Translations under genes and position numbers: made by a program | Notes under the pieces: generated by a model | Told to the model about the DNA's origin: nothing | Seen by the model: only the letters and a program-made list of their open reading frames with translations | Databases searched by the model: none | NCBI GenBank assembly: GCA_028284675.1 | Contig: JANQRI010000021.1 | Span: 1 to 64,000, forward strand | DNA from: Gammaproteobacteria bacterium | GTDB lineage: Bacteria > Pseudomonadota > Gammaproteobacteria > HTCC5015 | Length of the DNA stretch: 64,000 nt | Reading direction: 5' to 3' | Part shown: positions 45,101 to 54,065 of the stretch, one piece after another | How the letters are laid out: every line of letters starts with the position of its first letter | Position numbering within the stretch: the first letter of the stretch is position 1

Positions 45101-48100
45101 CATCTCGGTGCTGTATGCATCCTGATTGCGGATCGTATCATTGATATTATTTAACTCGCTAATAAGACTGTTCCGTAACGTTTCTCCGGATTCCCAATAA
45201 GGCTCTGTAACCCGCAGATTAGCCGCAGACTCACTTTCGGCGATAGCGGCAGTCACTATGCCGACAGCTCTCTCCATGTATGAACTATAGAAGCTATTGG
45301 GATTACCACCCAACTCCAGATAGGCCGGTATCACAACATCCGCATAAATCTTGTGCGCCAGTTGATATAAGGTTCGCCCGCCTGCATCAGGGTCAGTGCT
45401 TTGCGGCCAACTGCCAATAATGTTTTCAACCCTCTCATTACTGCTCTGCCGAACAGCAGCCATGCTCTGCTGCGGCCCGGCCTGTGGCTGCTGACCAACC
45501 TGTGAAACCGATCCGCCATACTTTATCTGTGCTTCCGCCTGACCGGCTTGTTGCTTATCCTGCAGCGCCCGCTCCGCAGACACATCCCTTACCGGCTGTT
45601 GCTGCGGTTGTTCTGATTGTTGTGGTCTATCAGTCTGACTGGCTTGCGTGCTGACTTGTGCTTGTTGCTGTTGTTCACGCAATGCCTGCATGATTGAACC
45701 CTCCGGGTCCATCGCTGTTTCGAGCGCAACATTCGTTGCGATTTGTGCAACCTGCTGCTGTGCTTCCGGGCTTTCAACAATATTCAAAACATGGCTTATA
45801 TCAGCAATGTTCAGTGGCTCATGTTGCCCACCCGAAGCATCCAGCACGCCTTGTGCAGCGTTGGAATACTTTTGAGAAACCGTATCCCAACTCAAAGAAC
45901 CAACGATTTTTTGCTGATGTCCTTGAATTCCGGCGTAATTGGCTTTTGTTTGCACCAAAGCGCTTAATATCTCCTCGGGTTTTGATGGATCAAATATAAG
46001 CGTCGCATTATCAGGGTCAGCCTGTCCCGGCGGCACATATACTTCAAGGGTTGATCCGGCATTCTGTGTTAACGTGCCGACTCCTCCGCTTGCTGACGAT
46101 GTAATGTTGCTTAATGGTTTCTGGGGAGTCACCAATTGCACATCGGATTTCTGATTAAGATCAGCTACTGCACCTGCACCCGGCGACACAGTGAACTGCT
46201 GAGGGTGCACACCATCAATAAGTGCCATACCACCGGAAAACTTGGAACCCGGTAGCACCGTGAACGCAGAAGGCCTAGAGGTGGCAGCATTAAACTCTTG
46301 CGATGTAAACCCAAAATCTTCAAACAGTTGTGGTGCCACAAAAAGGATCTTTTGTGTTTTTTGCCCCAGGAGATGATAAAGCGTCGCCATATGGTGCTGA
46401 TTATTGGCCGGAATTGCGGCAATACGCCCTGGCGCCCGTAAATGGGACTCATATAAGCTGTTTAAAGTAATATCATTTTCATTATCTGCGGTAACACCCA
46501 TCTGTTCAAGCATATTACCCCACTGGGTAATCGCGTTGCCCGCTTCATTACCGTATACATTACGATCCAAATATGTCATCGCAGCAGTGTATCGCTGATT
46601 TATATCTTGCTCGCGTGAAACCAGTGTGTCTAATGCGCTTTCAGCATTACTGCCCGGCATAATTCTAAGCTCAAGCTTCATTGCAGCCCACTGCGCATTT
46701 AAATCATCTTCATTACCGTCAATTGCGTTTTTTTGAATCCATGCGGACTCTTCCGGGCTTAATGAAGTAGACGACTGAAATGCTTTTAAAATACTGGGAG
46801 TCTGATCCGGTATCACCAGTAATAAAATTTCATTATTAAATACCGGCCCGCCTTGAACCATATTAGGGTTACCGCTTGGGTCTTTTACAACTTTACCGTT
46901 TGCAATCTCAGGTTGTAAAACAGAATCCTGTAAACCCATCACATACGCCTCGGCCAGACCCGGCGCATTCTTAACCGGCACAGCTCGCGCAGCCTGAATG
47001 ATCACATTCGCATTTTGCAACTCAGGGGCAATATGTTTTTGCATCGTTGCCTGCAACATTTCTTTCACAACAGGCAAATTTCTTGCAATGGTTGCCGTCG
47101 GCTGGGTGTTAAAAACCTCTTTATTAACACCTGGAATTATTTTTATCGCTTCGTTGCTTTCTCCGGTGAGTGCTTCAGCTCCCGATACTTGAGGTGCAAA
47201 ACTACCGTCAGTGCCGAATATTTCCCGGCCCGCTCGTTTCAATATGTCATATTGAGGTTTACCGTCTATGCCTTTATTACTACTCTGAATAAATAAATCT
47301 ACTATCGGGTTATCTTTAATCTCACCACCAATATTCATATTTCGCAAACGTGCGACAGTTTCTACCAGCAAACGTCGTGGATAATTGTTAAATTTATCCC
47401 CAAGGGTATCGGTGATAGCTTTATTAACAGCCTGTCGAATGGCTTGCTCTGATGTGAGTTCACCATCCTTCACTCTTTTCTCAATTTTACCCAGGAAGGA
47501 CAACACTTTTACCGCACCGGAACTCCAATCATTAACCGAAACCACCGGTTTATCCTGCAAACCCCGCTCGCCGGCATCTTTCAGCATATACATTGTTAAG
47601 AGCAATGAGTCCCAATAATGCAGTTGCATTCTGGCCGGATATACTTTCTCTTCAATTAAACGATCATTAAATCGTTGCCCCATCTGTTGCAACAACTCGT
47701 AGTGCACAAATATTCGCTCCTGAGGGTTGCTATTTGCCAATCTTTCGCGCAAATCATCATAACGCGAATCATCCGCCGGCAATAACTGCAGCAGTTGCTG
47801 CGCTGTCATCGTGTCGGTTTTATCGATATAAGTTGCATAACCGGGCAATACTGGTTCACGCATCACGGTAACACCGGCCATATCCTCAACCGGTTCAGCA
47901 AAAGCTCCATGAAAACGCGGATCCGTTATCATTTGAGATAAAATAAAAGCTTGGGTGTCAGGCTCATTTTTAACCACACCGCGTGCGAGCCCATCCAATG
48001 CAATCAGCTGTCCACCCCAATCAGTTGTATCCGGGAAGTTCATATATGCAGATAACTTTTCGCCGGCTCCGCCCTGCGGGTTAACATGTACATATACATT

Positions 48101-48271
48101 TGGGTTCAAAGTGATATCAGAACCTGAACTACCCGGGGCCTGGGTTTGTTGAACTTGAGCGATTCGGAATATTTCCTGTACCTTCTTGGTACCTGCGTCT
48201 TCAGAGACGGGATTTGAAGTCATTTCAATCGGCAACGTATTCGGCGTTGTTGATGAAATCGGTGAACTCAT
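42194..48271 (-). CDS. 2025-residue protein with an internal HAD phosphatase domain
   Basis: It starts at ATG 48271, with AGGAG 8 nt upstream; the frame continues to 48316 without a better site. No signal peptide. The first ~850 residues are an unrecognised globular region. A Gln-rich linker follows at about 857-925 (REQQQQAQ, SEQPQQQPV). At about 1075-1225 lies a HAD domain: VVFDLDHTLASRQPG, KVAVITRR, VGDSPADLTGD, with a class-B-acid-phosphatase feel. Then come disordered Ser/Thr/Pro stretches, a coiled coil at about 1780-1835 (ADLAKQIEQNIEQTKADTTA) and a Pro/Gly/Val tail. A single GNTALHVVLKEKN segment near 1914 looks ankyrin-like. The function is unknown; size and partner suggest a secreted or injected effector. 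Confidence 0.75.
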   Translation of the reverse strand: MSSPISSTTPNTLPIEMTSNPVSEDAGTKKVQEIFRIAQVQQTQAPGSSGSDITLNPNVYVHVNPQGGAGEKLSAYMNFPDTTDWGGQLIALDGLARGVVKNEPDTQAFILSQMITDPRFHGAFAEPVEDMAGVTVMREPVLPGYATYIDKTDTMTAQQLLQLLPADDSRYDDLRERLANSNPQERIFVHYELLQQMGQRFNDRLIEEKVYPARMQLHYWDSLLLTMYMLKDAGERGLQDKPVVSVNDWSSGAVKVLSFLGKIEKRVKDGELTSEQAIRQAVNKAITDTLGDKFNNYPRRLLVETVARLRNMNIGGEIKDNPIVDLFIQSSNKGIDGKPQYDILKRAGREIFGTDGSFAPQVSGAEALTGESNEAIKIIPGVNKEVFNTQPTATIARNLPVVKEMLQATMQKHIAPELQNANVIIQAARAVPVKNAPGLAEAYVMGLQDSVLQPEIANGKVVKDPSGNPNMVQGGPVFNNEILLLVIPDQTPSILKAFQSSTSLSPEESAWIQKNAIDGNEDDLNAQWAAMKLELRIMPGSNAESALDTLVSREQDINQRYTAAMTYLDRNVYGNEAGNAITQWGNMLEQMGVTADNENDITLNSLYESHLRAPGRIAAIPANNQHHMATLYHLLGQKTQKILFVAPQLFEDFGFTSQEFNAATSRPSAFTVLPGSKFSGGMALIDGVHPQQFTVSPGAGAVADLNQKSDVQLVTPQKPLSNITSSASGGVGTLTQNAGSTLEVYVPPGQADPDNATLIFDPSKPEEILSALVQTKANYAGIQGHQQKIVGSLSWDTVSQKYSNAAQGVLDASGGQHEPLNIADISHVLNIVESPEAQQQVAQIATNVALETAMDPEGSIMQALREQQQQAQVSTQASQTDRPQQSEQPQQQPVRDVSAERALQDKQQAGQAEAQIKYGGSVSQVGQQPQAGPQQSMAAVRQSSNERVENIIGSWPQSTDPDAGGRTLYQLAHKIYADVVIPAYLELGGNPNSFYSSYMERAVGIVTAAIAESESAANLRVTEPYWESGETLRNSLISELNNINDTIRNQDAYSTEMDSIRQSMLTRIPEWQNIDNATVVFDLDHTLASRQPGELTDMTNLDLNVVNQSGIVAASQQQARNIAENGHAVIKPIWEMLQTANDLMDAGIKVAVITRRLDWQSAETGQQLQNYGLTDNPNFVGFQVTPAESSPEAAEAKVLARENLEQMGFKIVATVGDSPADLTGDVTKDYAVPRAWEPLQVVSNNISHHVANAEDNIVGFSDVLQVSPDITRADGFLQTPWRALLTQKPEGPAYDAAVSWTETDPDFLTERARMLIHSVQDLKSFPATPSPAPSTQQGVIPGSAGEEGASRGVRVDVLAGQPGEVLTLQEAGALSARAISQLEQYGPERLPQVIINMESGGSPYPQISVTLKQVIEGAEQLIGIPNRGGIRSQEALTQYIDNIISKVDTVTYQGKQVDPQTLRDALLDPEGSLSKRVTQYESQAQKAAAGSSGDTQAANSTAESSPQASADQPAANGGTDSDSSGPVTDSMQFGSPFTVTENQGFAKKVADQIMPDGTSFEDTQQHPGYTRIANPDFTKESDGFFPGTIYISPELLQPERLQQQTPVEVAPGEVPSATKPETTQSPLDRLIENTPGVVPATTPQPEGPDATPTITGNPTTTDTPPAPSYPLEITFLDPLTEQQLMDTVKTNAYNRLPPSFQAEITQQEFVALDLHKMDTGMLVADIQAYMNLHPDVKMDGAKRRFSLAVYLTYPPEMKAQLQGWSANAIATDAKVESYNQIAKVNADLAKQIEQNIEQTKADTTAILASTEKTRQQIGTTVATIERTQADRQSLLDQVNSLPKPTIPGIAGDANSQVTAVQNNAVTFSTHAGTRLTTETPPPGFISLDQATGKALNNYPGATSIPPYLFAKDSNGNTALHVVLKEKNAVILHPVPTNLIPVSKDAAVSSFNDGWKNIPALNAHQQHVLFSTYGVKPLNTGTVTGSNGTSEVKSVDIIIPPPPQPVGPGVPSGVGVPGGAPVPVAP

Positions 48272-48669
48272 TTTTCTCTCCTGCTGGCTGACCATCTGTG
48301 TATGAAAACGCATCACATCGCTGTGAACTTAGCTTCGTTTCCGTGAAACAAAACGGGCAAGAGGATAAAATACATTCCCCCGCGTTTTACAAACTCCACC
48401 CCTGCTAAAAGTGGATATTGACCCCGTTCATGGGGCTAATGATGGAGAGCTTGGCAGGGCTTGACAATACAACTTCGGTTAGCATTTTCACGCTTTTTTA
48501 GATATTTAATCAGTTTCAACCTATTACTTTCGTTTTAGATTGAATAGAAATGCTGCAATGGCCTTATGCGAAAACTGTTCACACATCTGTAACCGTCATT
48601 ATGTTTACACTGAATAAAAGTGTGTAAAAAATCATGGACGGAAAAAATTTGAACTTCTCCGGATTATTC
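48272..48669. other. Gene-free interval between the giant gene and the RAYT gene
   Basis: About 400 nt, AT-rich in its right part. It contains the imperfect palindrome GTTTCCGTGAAAC near 48340 and a segment GATATTGACCCCGTTCATGG near 48414-48434 that looks like an insertion-sequence end but has no partner. The promoter for the giant gene should lie here; I cannot choose one. No coding potential recognised. Confidence 0.35.
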
Positions 48670-49374
48670 TCAGACAGGTGTTACCGTATTCTTTTTTTTA
48701 GGCCTTCCCGGGCTTGTATAACCCAGTTTACAACCCAGTTTCTTTTCAATATGACGCTTGAAAAAATCATTCCCTAACGGAGTACCGGTCTGCGATGTGG
48801 CTCTGATCAAACCCAAATCGCTGCTGTTATTATTATGGCCTTTAAACAGCGCTTTATACGCCTCTTGACGCGCTTCGCCTGTTTGCGCCAACGCAAGATA
48901 CTCCTGCTGTGGTGTCAACAAAACGTTTTCCTGCCCCTGGGCATTCGCGCGATAACTGCTCCACCGGTAATGCCCTGGTAAACTCACCATGCCGGCACGT
49001 ACCGGATTCAGTTCAATATAACGCATACACAGCAGCAGATAGCGCTCACTCTGCACCAGGCTGGCTTTATAACGCCCGCTCCAGATACTGCCACTGCCCC
49101 CATAATGCCGGCGCAGATAAGGCCCGAAATGCCGGCCGACCATTTGCAACATCGCGGCAATACTGTGTTCCGTATCCGGCGTGACCAGAAAATGCACATG
49201 GTTGGTCATCAGGACATACGCATGCACCGCAACACCGTGCCTAAACGCGGCATCACCCAAGCAATTCAAATAACACTCAAAATCCGCCTGATCCGCAAAC
49301 ACCGGCTCACGATTATGGCCGCGCTGCACGATATGTACCGGCACCTCCGGCAGGAAAAAACGCGGCTTTCTTGG
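48670..49374 (-). CDS. REP-associated tyrosine transposase (RAYT, Y1 family)
   Basis: 234 residues from ATG 49374 (frame extends seven residues further). The HUH-type domain shows VPVHIVQRGHNREPVF at the start, the metal-binding HVHFLVTP near residue 60, and the nucleophile region MRYIELNPVRAGMV near 115. The C-terminal extension has RPKKKN. RAYTs are single-copy transposase-like proteins thought to cut and spread REP palindromes rather than to move themselves. The palindromic repeats at 49403-49435, immediately upstream, fit that role. Confidence 0.92.
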   Translation of the reverse strand, partial: PRKPRFFLPEVPVHIVQRGHNREPVFADQADFECYLNCLGDAAFRHGVAVHAYVLMTNHVHFLVTPDTEHSIAAMLQMVGRHFGPYLRRHYGGSGSIWSGRYKASLVQSERYLLLCMRYIELNPVRAGMVSLPGHYRWSSYRANAQGQENVLLTPQQEYLALAQTGEARQEAYKALFKGHNNNSSDLGLIRATSQTGTPLGNDFFKRHIEKKLGCKLGYTSPGRPKKKNTVTPV

Positions 49375-49402
49375 CATAACCTGCATTCTACCCAACCTCC
49401 CA

Positions 49403-49435
49403 CCCCTTTAAAAGGGGTCAGACCCTTTTAAAGGG
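49403..49435. repeat. Paired palindromes upstream of RAYT
   Basis: CCCCTTTAAAAGGGG (49403-49417) and CCCTTTTAAAGGG (49423-49435) flank the core GGGGTCAGACCC, each arm being nearly self-complementary. The stretch at 49412-49429 matches 998-1015 in 16 of 18 positions. It lies between RAYT and the divergent FemAB-like gene and is a likely RAYT substrate. Confidence 0.7.
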
Positions 49436-49469
49436 AGTGGTGGTTTTTTGGGTGGCATGCCAAACTGTT

Positions 49470-50648
49470 ATGCACTCATCTCTTATTTATTTATTGGAAA
49501 CGCTGCCGACCGTGCAAACTGTCACGCTAAACACATTGGCTGATGTCGACCCCGGTGAGTGGAATGCTCTACTGCCCGACTCCAACCCTTTTCTGCGCCA
49601 TGAGTTCCTTCATGGACTGGAAATTTATAATTGTGTCGGCAAACATGTAGGCTGGCTGCCTCAATACTTTTTGGTTAAGGATGAAACCGGCCATCTACTC
49701 GGCGCGATGCCGGCCTATTTGAAGCATAACTCTTTTGGCGAGTTTGTATTTGACTGGTCCTGGGCCGCGGCTTATGAAAACCGGGGCATGGACTATTACC
49801 CAAAGCTGGTTTCCTCCATACCATTTACGCCTGTCACCGGCCCTCGCCTGTTACTCGCTCACAATACTGATCAACGAAAAATTTCCAGGCTATTAATTAA
49901 AAGCACTTTGGACTTTGTCGAAGAACATAAGCTTTCCAGCGCACACTGGCTGTTTGTATCGAATACAGATAAAACTTTTTTTGAAACAGAGGGCTTGCTT
50001 AAGCGTCTAAACTATCAATATCATTGGTGTAACCAAAACTATGAAAGCTTTGACCATTATTTGTCTTTTTTCCGCTCTCGAAACCGAAAAAAAACCCGGC
50101 GTGAGCGTGAGCATGTTACGGATGCCGGTATCAGCACCCGTGTTTTACATGGACATGATATGAGCGAAGCGTTATGCGAGACTGTATACGGCTTTTATCA
50201 GTCGACTTTTTTAAAGAAAGGTAATTACCCGGCTTTGACTTTGGACTTTTTCAAAACGATGGCTAACACAATGGGCCAAAATATGGTCGTGGTACTGGCC
50301 GAGCACCACGGCGACTGTATTGCCGGCGCCATTAATTTCCGAAGTGATGACACATTATACGGGCGTTACTGGGGTTGTACTCAGGAATTCAACAGCCTGC
50401 ATTTTGAAGTCTGCTTTTACAAAGGCATTGAATACTGCATTGATCAGCAATTACAATACTTTGAACCGGGTGCACAGGGCGAACATAAAATCACCCGCGG
50501 TTTTTTACCTGTTGAAACCTGGTCAACACACTGGATCGGTGATGGTGCTTTTCGAACTGCCATTGCAGGATTCCTGCAACATGAGCAAACCGCATTGCGT
50601 CAACATCGCCCCAAGCTCGATGATATGTCACCGTTCCGCACAATTTGA
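49470..50648 (+). CDS. FemAB-like GNAT-fold protein (DUF482)
   Basis: 392 residues from ATG 49470; a GTG at 49437 lies inside the palindromic repeat, and a GTG near 49513 is also possible. Family features are DSNPFLRHEFLHGLEIYNCV near the start, DWSWAAAYENRGMDYYPKL, TPVTGPRLL, FFRSRNRKKTRREREHV and FEPGAQGEHKITRGFLPVET at the end. The fold is a double GNAT of the peptidoglycan aminoacyl-transferase kind, but the substrate is not established for this branch. The next gene, aat, starts 3 nt after the stop and is also an aminoacyl-tRNA-dependent GNAT-like transferase; this pairing is common in Proteobacteria. Confidence 0.85.
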   Translation: MHSSLIYLLETLPTVQTVTLNTLADVDPGEWNALLPDSNPFLRHEFLHGLEIYNCVGKHVGWLPQYFLVKDETGHLLGAMPAYLKHNSFGEFVFDWSWAAAYENRGMDYYPKLVSSIPFTPVTGPRLLLAHNTDQRKISRLLIKSTLDFVEEHKLSSAHWLFVSNTDKTFFETEGLLKRLNYQYHWCNQNYESFDHYLSFFRSRNRKKTRREREHVTDAGISTRVLHGHDMSEALCETVYGFYQSTFLKKGNYPALTLDFFKTMANTMGQNMVVVLAEHHGDCIAGAINFRSDDTLYGRYWGCTQEFNSLHFEVCFYKGIEYCIDQQLQYFEPGAQGEHKITRGFLPVETWSTHWIGDGAFRTAIAGFLQHEQTALRQHRPKLDDMSPFRTI

Positions 50649-50651
50649 AAT

Positions 50652-51329
50652 ATGATTACCTGGCTGCCCACTGATGATAATCTGGCACCCTTCCCGGATG
50701 TTGAAGCTGCATTAACCGACCCGGACGGCCTGCTTGCCGCAGGCGGTAACCTGAGTGTGGAGCGGCTACTGTTAGCTTACCGGCAGGGAATATTTCCGTG
50801 GTATAGCGAGGATGAACCGATTTTATGGTGGTCGCCGACAATGCGCGCGGTGATTTTCCCGGATGATATTCATATTTCACGCAGCCTGAATAAAGTCATT
50901 CGTAAAGATGTTTTTAATGTGACGCATAATCAAGCCTTCAATGAAATTATCGCCGGCTGTGCGGCACCACGCCGCCATACGAATGAAACCTGGATTACCG
51001 ATGAGATGATGAATGCTTACATACGCATGCACGAACTGGGCTACGCGCGTTCGGTTGAGTGCTGGCAGGGCGACCGGCTTGTCGGCGGCATTTATGGTAT
51101 GCAACTGGGCAAAGTGTTTTATGGCGAGTCCATGTTCAGCCAAGTGCCGAATGCGTCCAAAATCGCAATGGTGGAAATTGCCAGACAACCCGAAATTGCT
51201 TTAATCGATTGCCAGTTACCGAATGAGCATTTACGCTCGATGGGCATGGTTACTATTCCACGCCGGCAATTCATGTCTTTATTGGACCAGTGGTGCGTCG
51301 TAGAGCCTTTAAAATCAGTCGCTTATTAA
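50652..51329 (+). CDS. aat: Leucyl/phenylalanyl-tRNA-protein transferase
   Basis: 225 residues. Aat moves Leu or Phe from tRNA to the N-terminus of proteins with basic first residues, marking them for ClpAP in the N-end rule. Motifs are GLLAAGGNLSVERLLLAYRQ, GIFPWYSEDEPILWWSPTMR, GESMFSQVPNASKIAM and IDCQLPNEHLRSMG. In many Gammaproteobacteria ate and infA follow; here a minus-strand small ORF and thrC follow instead. Confidence 0.96.
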   Translation: MITWLPTDDNLAPFPDVEAALTDPDGLLAAGGNLSVERLLLAYRQGIFPWYSEDEPILWWSPTMRAVIFPDDIHISRSLNKVIRKDVFNVTHNQAFNEIIAGCAAPRRHTNETWITDEMMNAYIRMHELGYARSVECWQGDRLVGGIYGMQLGKVFYGESMFSQVPNASKIAMVEIARQPEIALIDCQLPNEHLRSMGMVTIPRRQFMSLLDQWCVVEPLKSVAY

Positions 51330-51365
51330 ATAATACTTCGGCCCCATGAAATCAGCGTATTGTCT

Positions 51366-51545
51366 TTAAAGCGAGTTCCCCAGCACGATAGCCAGAAAAA
51401 GAATGTACAACAGCATGGCTGACAGCACTGCCGCAAAACCGTAACACATTCGCCTAAGTGGTTTCAGTTGCTCACTGCTAAAAACAAAGCGGCTTAATAG
51501 CAGGCATACAGAAATCCCCAGCAATAGAATAATAACGACATGCAT
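51366..51545 (-). CDS. Small hydrophobic protein downstream of thrC
   Basis: 59 residues from ATG 51545 to TAA at 51366-51368. Two membrane segments are separated by a basic loop: HVVIILLLGISVCLLLSRFV and, after EQLKPLRRMC, FAAVLSAMLLYILFLAIVLG. AAAGGAAC, overlapping the thrC stop codon, lies about 10 nt upstream of the start, so it is probably co-translated with hom-thrC. The positive loop puts both ends in the periplasm. I recognise no family. Confidence 0.55.
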   Translation of the reverse strand: MHVVIILLLGISVCLLLSRFVFSSEQLKPLRRMCYGFAAVLSAMLLYILFLAIVLGNSL

Positions 51546-51560
51546 TTTAATGCTGTTCCT

Positions 51561-52721
51561 TTACAGGCTTTTGGTAATCGCCTGCTTAACTTGTGACAAT
51601 TCAGCTTCAACAGTCACCACATCGGCACTACTCTGCCGAATAGCAGTATCGGGATCTTTCAAACCATGACCCGTGAGGGTGCACACGATAGTACTGCCGG
51701 CAGGTATTTTACCATTCTGTAAATCACGCAGTGCCCCGGCAACCGATACCGCAGATGCCGGTTCGCAAAAAATACCTTCCTGCTCTGCAAGCATCAGCTG
51801 TGTTTTTAAAATCTCTTCATCGGAAAATTCGTCGAACCACCCTCCGGATTCCCGGCTGGCACTCCAGGCATAATCCCAAGACTGCGGATGGCCGATACGA
51901 ATTGCGGTTGCAACGGTTTCAGGGCTGTCGACCATCGCACCGCGAATAAACGGTGCGGCGCCACTGGCCTGATATCCGAGCATTTTCGGTCGCTGACTAA
52001 TGAGTGCTTTATCTGCATATGGACATTGACCATCACAATGGGTGCAAGCCGCAGTTGCATCGGTCACTCCGGCATATTCTGAGTAGCCAATCCAGTGTGC
52101 GGTGATATTCCCGGCATTACCGACCGGCAGACAATGATAATCCGGAGCTCTACCCAGTTCCTCGACAATTTCAAATGCAATGGTTTTCTGACCCTGTAAG
52201 CGGTACGGGTTAATTGAGTTAACAATTTTTACCGGAACCTCATCTGCCACTTCTCTGACCAATGCCAGACCTTTATCAAAGTTACCTTTGATTTGAATCA
52301 CAATTGCACCATGCATCATTGCCTGAGCCAATTTGCCCATCGCAATTTTACCATCGGGTATAAGTACAAACGCCCGAATACCCGCACGTGCCGCATAAGC
52401 GGCCGCTGATGCTGAGGTATTTCCGGTGGATGCACAAATAATCGCCTGGCTGCCTTCATCAACGGCTTGTGTCACCGCAACAGTCATCCCCCGGTCTTTA
52501 AATGACGCGGTAGGATTGAGCCCTTCGTATTTTACATACCAGTCAACATCCAGCCCGTGGACGCGAGGAATATTGTTAAGTTTTATTAATGGCGTATTAC
52601 CTTCACCCAAACTGATCACCCGGGCATTGTCTGCGATCGGCAAATAATTCCGGTAACGCTCAATGAGACCGGTATAACGCGGACGAAATTTCCCAGCCGC
52701 AGTATCTGTATTATCAGTCAT
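51561..52721 (-). CDS. thrC: Threonine synthase
   Basis: 386 residues from ATG 52721, which overlaps the hom stop by 8 nt (ATGACTGA); the frame is open further upstream, but that would run into hom. ThrC converts O-phosphohomoserine to threonine with pyridoxal phosphate, whose lysine is in [18 protein letters not shown]. The phosphate-binding [14 protein letters not shown] is present. After it lies a short Cys/His-rich insertion, [15 protein letters not shown], near residue 222, not part of the common core as I know it and perhaps metal-binding. The length is otherwise close to the short (Bacillus-type) class. Confidence 0.95.
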   Translation of the reverse strand: MTDNTDTAAGKFRPRYTGLIERYRNYLPIADNARVISLGEGNTPLIKLNNIPRVHGLDVDWYVKYEGLNPTASFKDRGMTVAVTQAVDEGSQAIICASTGNTSASAAAYAARAGIRAFVLIPDGKIAMGKLAQAMMHGAIVIQIKGNFDKGLALVREVADEVPVKIVNSINPYRLQGQKTIAFEIVEELGRAPDYHCLPVGNAGNITAHWIGYSEYAGVTDATAACTHCDGQCPYADKALISQRPKMLGYQASGAAPFIRGAMVDSPETVATAIRIGHPQSWDYAWSASRESGGWFDEFSDEEILKTQLMLAEQEGIFCEPASAVSVAGALRDLQNGKIPAGSTIVCTLTGHGLKDPDTAIRQSSADVVTVEAELSQVKQAITKSL

Positions 52722-54027
52722 GATCCAAAGTCTCGACTCGTATACGTGTAACGTTGCCGCTAATACCTGGCAACGCCTCAATTTCTTCAATCGCTTTGTT
52801 CATCTGTGTTTCTTTCACTGTGTGCGTCAGCATAATCACCGGGATTTGTGTTTGGTTTGCAGCCGGTTCTTTTTGCAACACCGCTTCAATGCTGATTCCG
52901 GCAGTACCCAAAATACCCGTTACCTGGCTCATAACACCGGGTTTATCATCAGCCAGCATGCGCAGATAATATGCCGTTTCAATCTGTTCGATTGGCATAA
53001 CGGGTAAATCACTCAATGCATTGGCCTGGAAAGCCAGGTGCGGAACCCGGTTTTCCGGGTCTGCGGTCAATGAACGCACGACATCAACCAGGTCGGCAAC
53101 CACTGCGGATGCGGTCGGCAATGCGCCGGCGCCCGCCCCGTAATACATTGTTTGACCAACGGCATCGGCATCAACCAGTACTGCATTCATAACGCCATTC
53201 ACGTTCGCTATTAAGCTGCGCTGTGGAATCAACACCGGATGCACTCTCAGCTCAATCCCATCAGCAGAGTGCCGCGCTATTCCCAAATGCTTGATCCGGT
53301 AACCCAGCTCTTCCGCAAAACCAATATCCTCGCGTGTAATGGCAGAGATCCCTTCGGTGTATACCCTATCAAACTGTAACGGTATACCGAAAGCGATTGA
53401 TGCCAGAATCGTCAGTTTATGCGCCGCATCAACGCCCTCAACGTCAAACGTGGGATCAGCCTCGGCATAGCCCAAAGCCTGTGCATCCGCGAGCACCTCT
53501 TTAAACGGTGCGCCCAGATCACGCATTTGAGTCATAATATAATTGCCGGTTCCATTGATAATGCCCACAATGGATTTAATATGGTTGGCGGCAAGCCCTT
53601 CGCGAATCGCTTTGATAATCGGAATACCGCCCGCGACTGCGGCTTCAAACGCAACCATCACACCTTGCTGCTGCGCCGCCTGAAAGATTTCGTTACCGTG
53701 CAGCGCAATTAACGCTTTATTTGCGGTAACAACATGTTTACCGTTCGCTATCGCACTCAGCACCAAATCCAATGCAGGCTGATCACCCCCGATCAGCTCA
53801 ATCACCACGGATATTTCCGGGTCATCAACCACTGCCTGTGCGTTATCGGAAATCTTGAACCCGGGGTTTGACAATTTCACATTACTTAGCGTGCGTGTTG
53901 CCGCATGGCTGATGATTATATCTCTGCCTGCCCTGCGACTTATTTCGCGCGCATTAGTATGCAACACCTCGCAGGTGCCGGTGCCAACTGTGCCCAACCC
54001 TAATATACCTATTTTTACCGGTTGCAA
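52714..54027 (-). CDS. hom: Homoserine dehydrogenase
   Basis: 437 residues, monofunctional. The NAD(P)-binding start [19 protein letters not shown] is at residues 8-26, the catalytic region has [18 protein letters not shown] and [20 protein letters not shown], and a C-terminal ACT domain (about 350-437) has [20 protein letters not shown], the site of threonine feedback control in the family. It reduces aspartate semialdehyde to homoserine. thrC overlaps its stop; the aminotransferase gene alaC lies 38 nt upstream, so alaC-hom-thrC is an operon. Confidence 0.97.
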   Translation of the reverse strand: MQPVKIGILGLGTVGTGTCEVLHTNAREISRRAGRDIIISHAATRTLSNVKLSNPGFKISDNAQAVVDDPEISVVIELIGGDQPALDLVLSAIANGKHVVTANKALIALHGNEIFQAAQQQGVMVAFEAAVAGGIPIIKAIREGLAANHIKSIVGIINGTGNYIMTQMRDLGAPFKEVLADAQALGYAEADPTFDVEGVDAAHKLTILASIAFGIPLQFDRVYTEGISAITREDIGFAEELGYRIKHLGIARHSADGIELRVHPVLIPQRSLIANVNGVMNAVLVDADAVGQTMYYGAGAGALPTASAVVADLVDVVRSLTADPENRVPHLAFQANALSDLPVMPIEQIETAYYLRMLADDKPGVMSQVTGILGTAGISIEAVLQKEPAANQTQIPVIMLTHTVKETQMNKAIEEIEALPGISGNVTRIRVETLDHD

Positions 54028-54065
54028 CTGCTTTCCTCACATAGCTTGTTCAACGTTTCCATGCA

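Noticed and set aside
45589..45999. Frames opposite or alongside the Gln-rich part of the giant gene
   Set aside because: Low-complexity CAG/CTG-type sequence leaves several frames open; none has a start signal or domain.
48412..48450. Insertion-sequence terminus near GATATTGACCCCGTTC
   Set aside because: No second end and no transposase with matching ends; the nearby RAYT gene belongs to another class.
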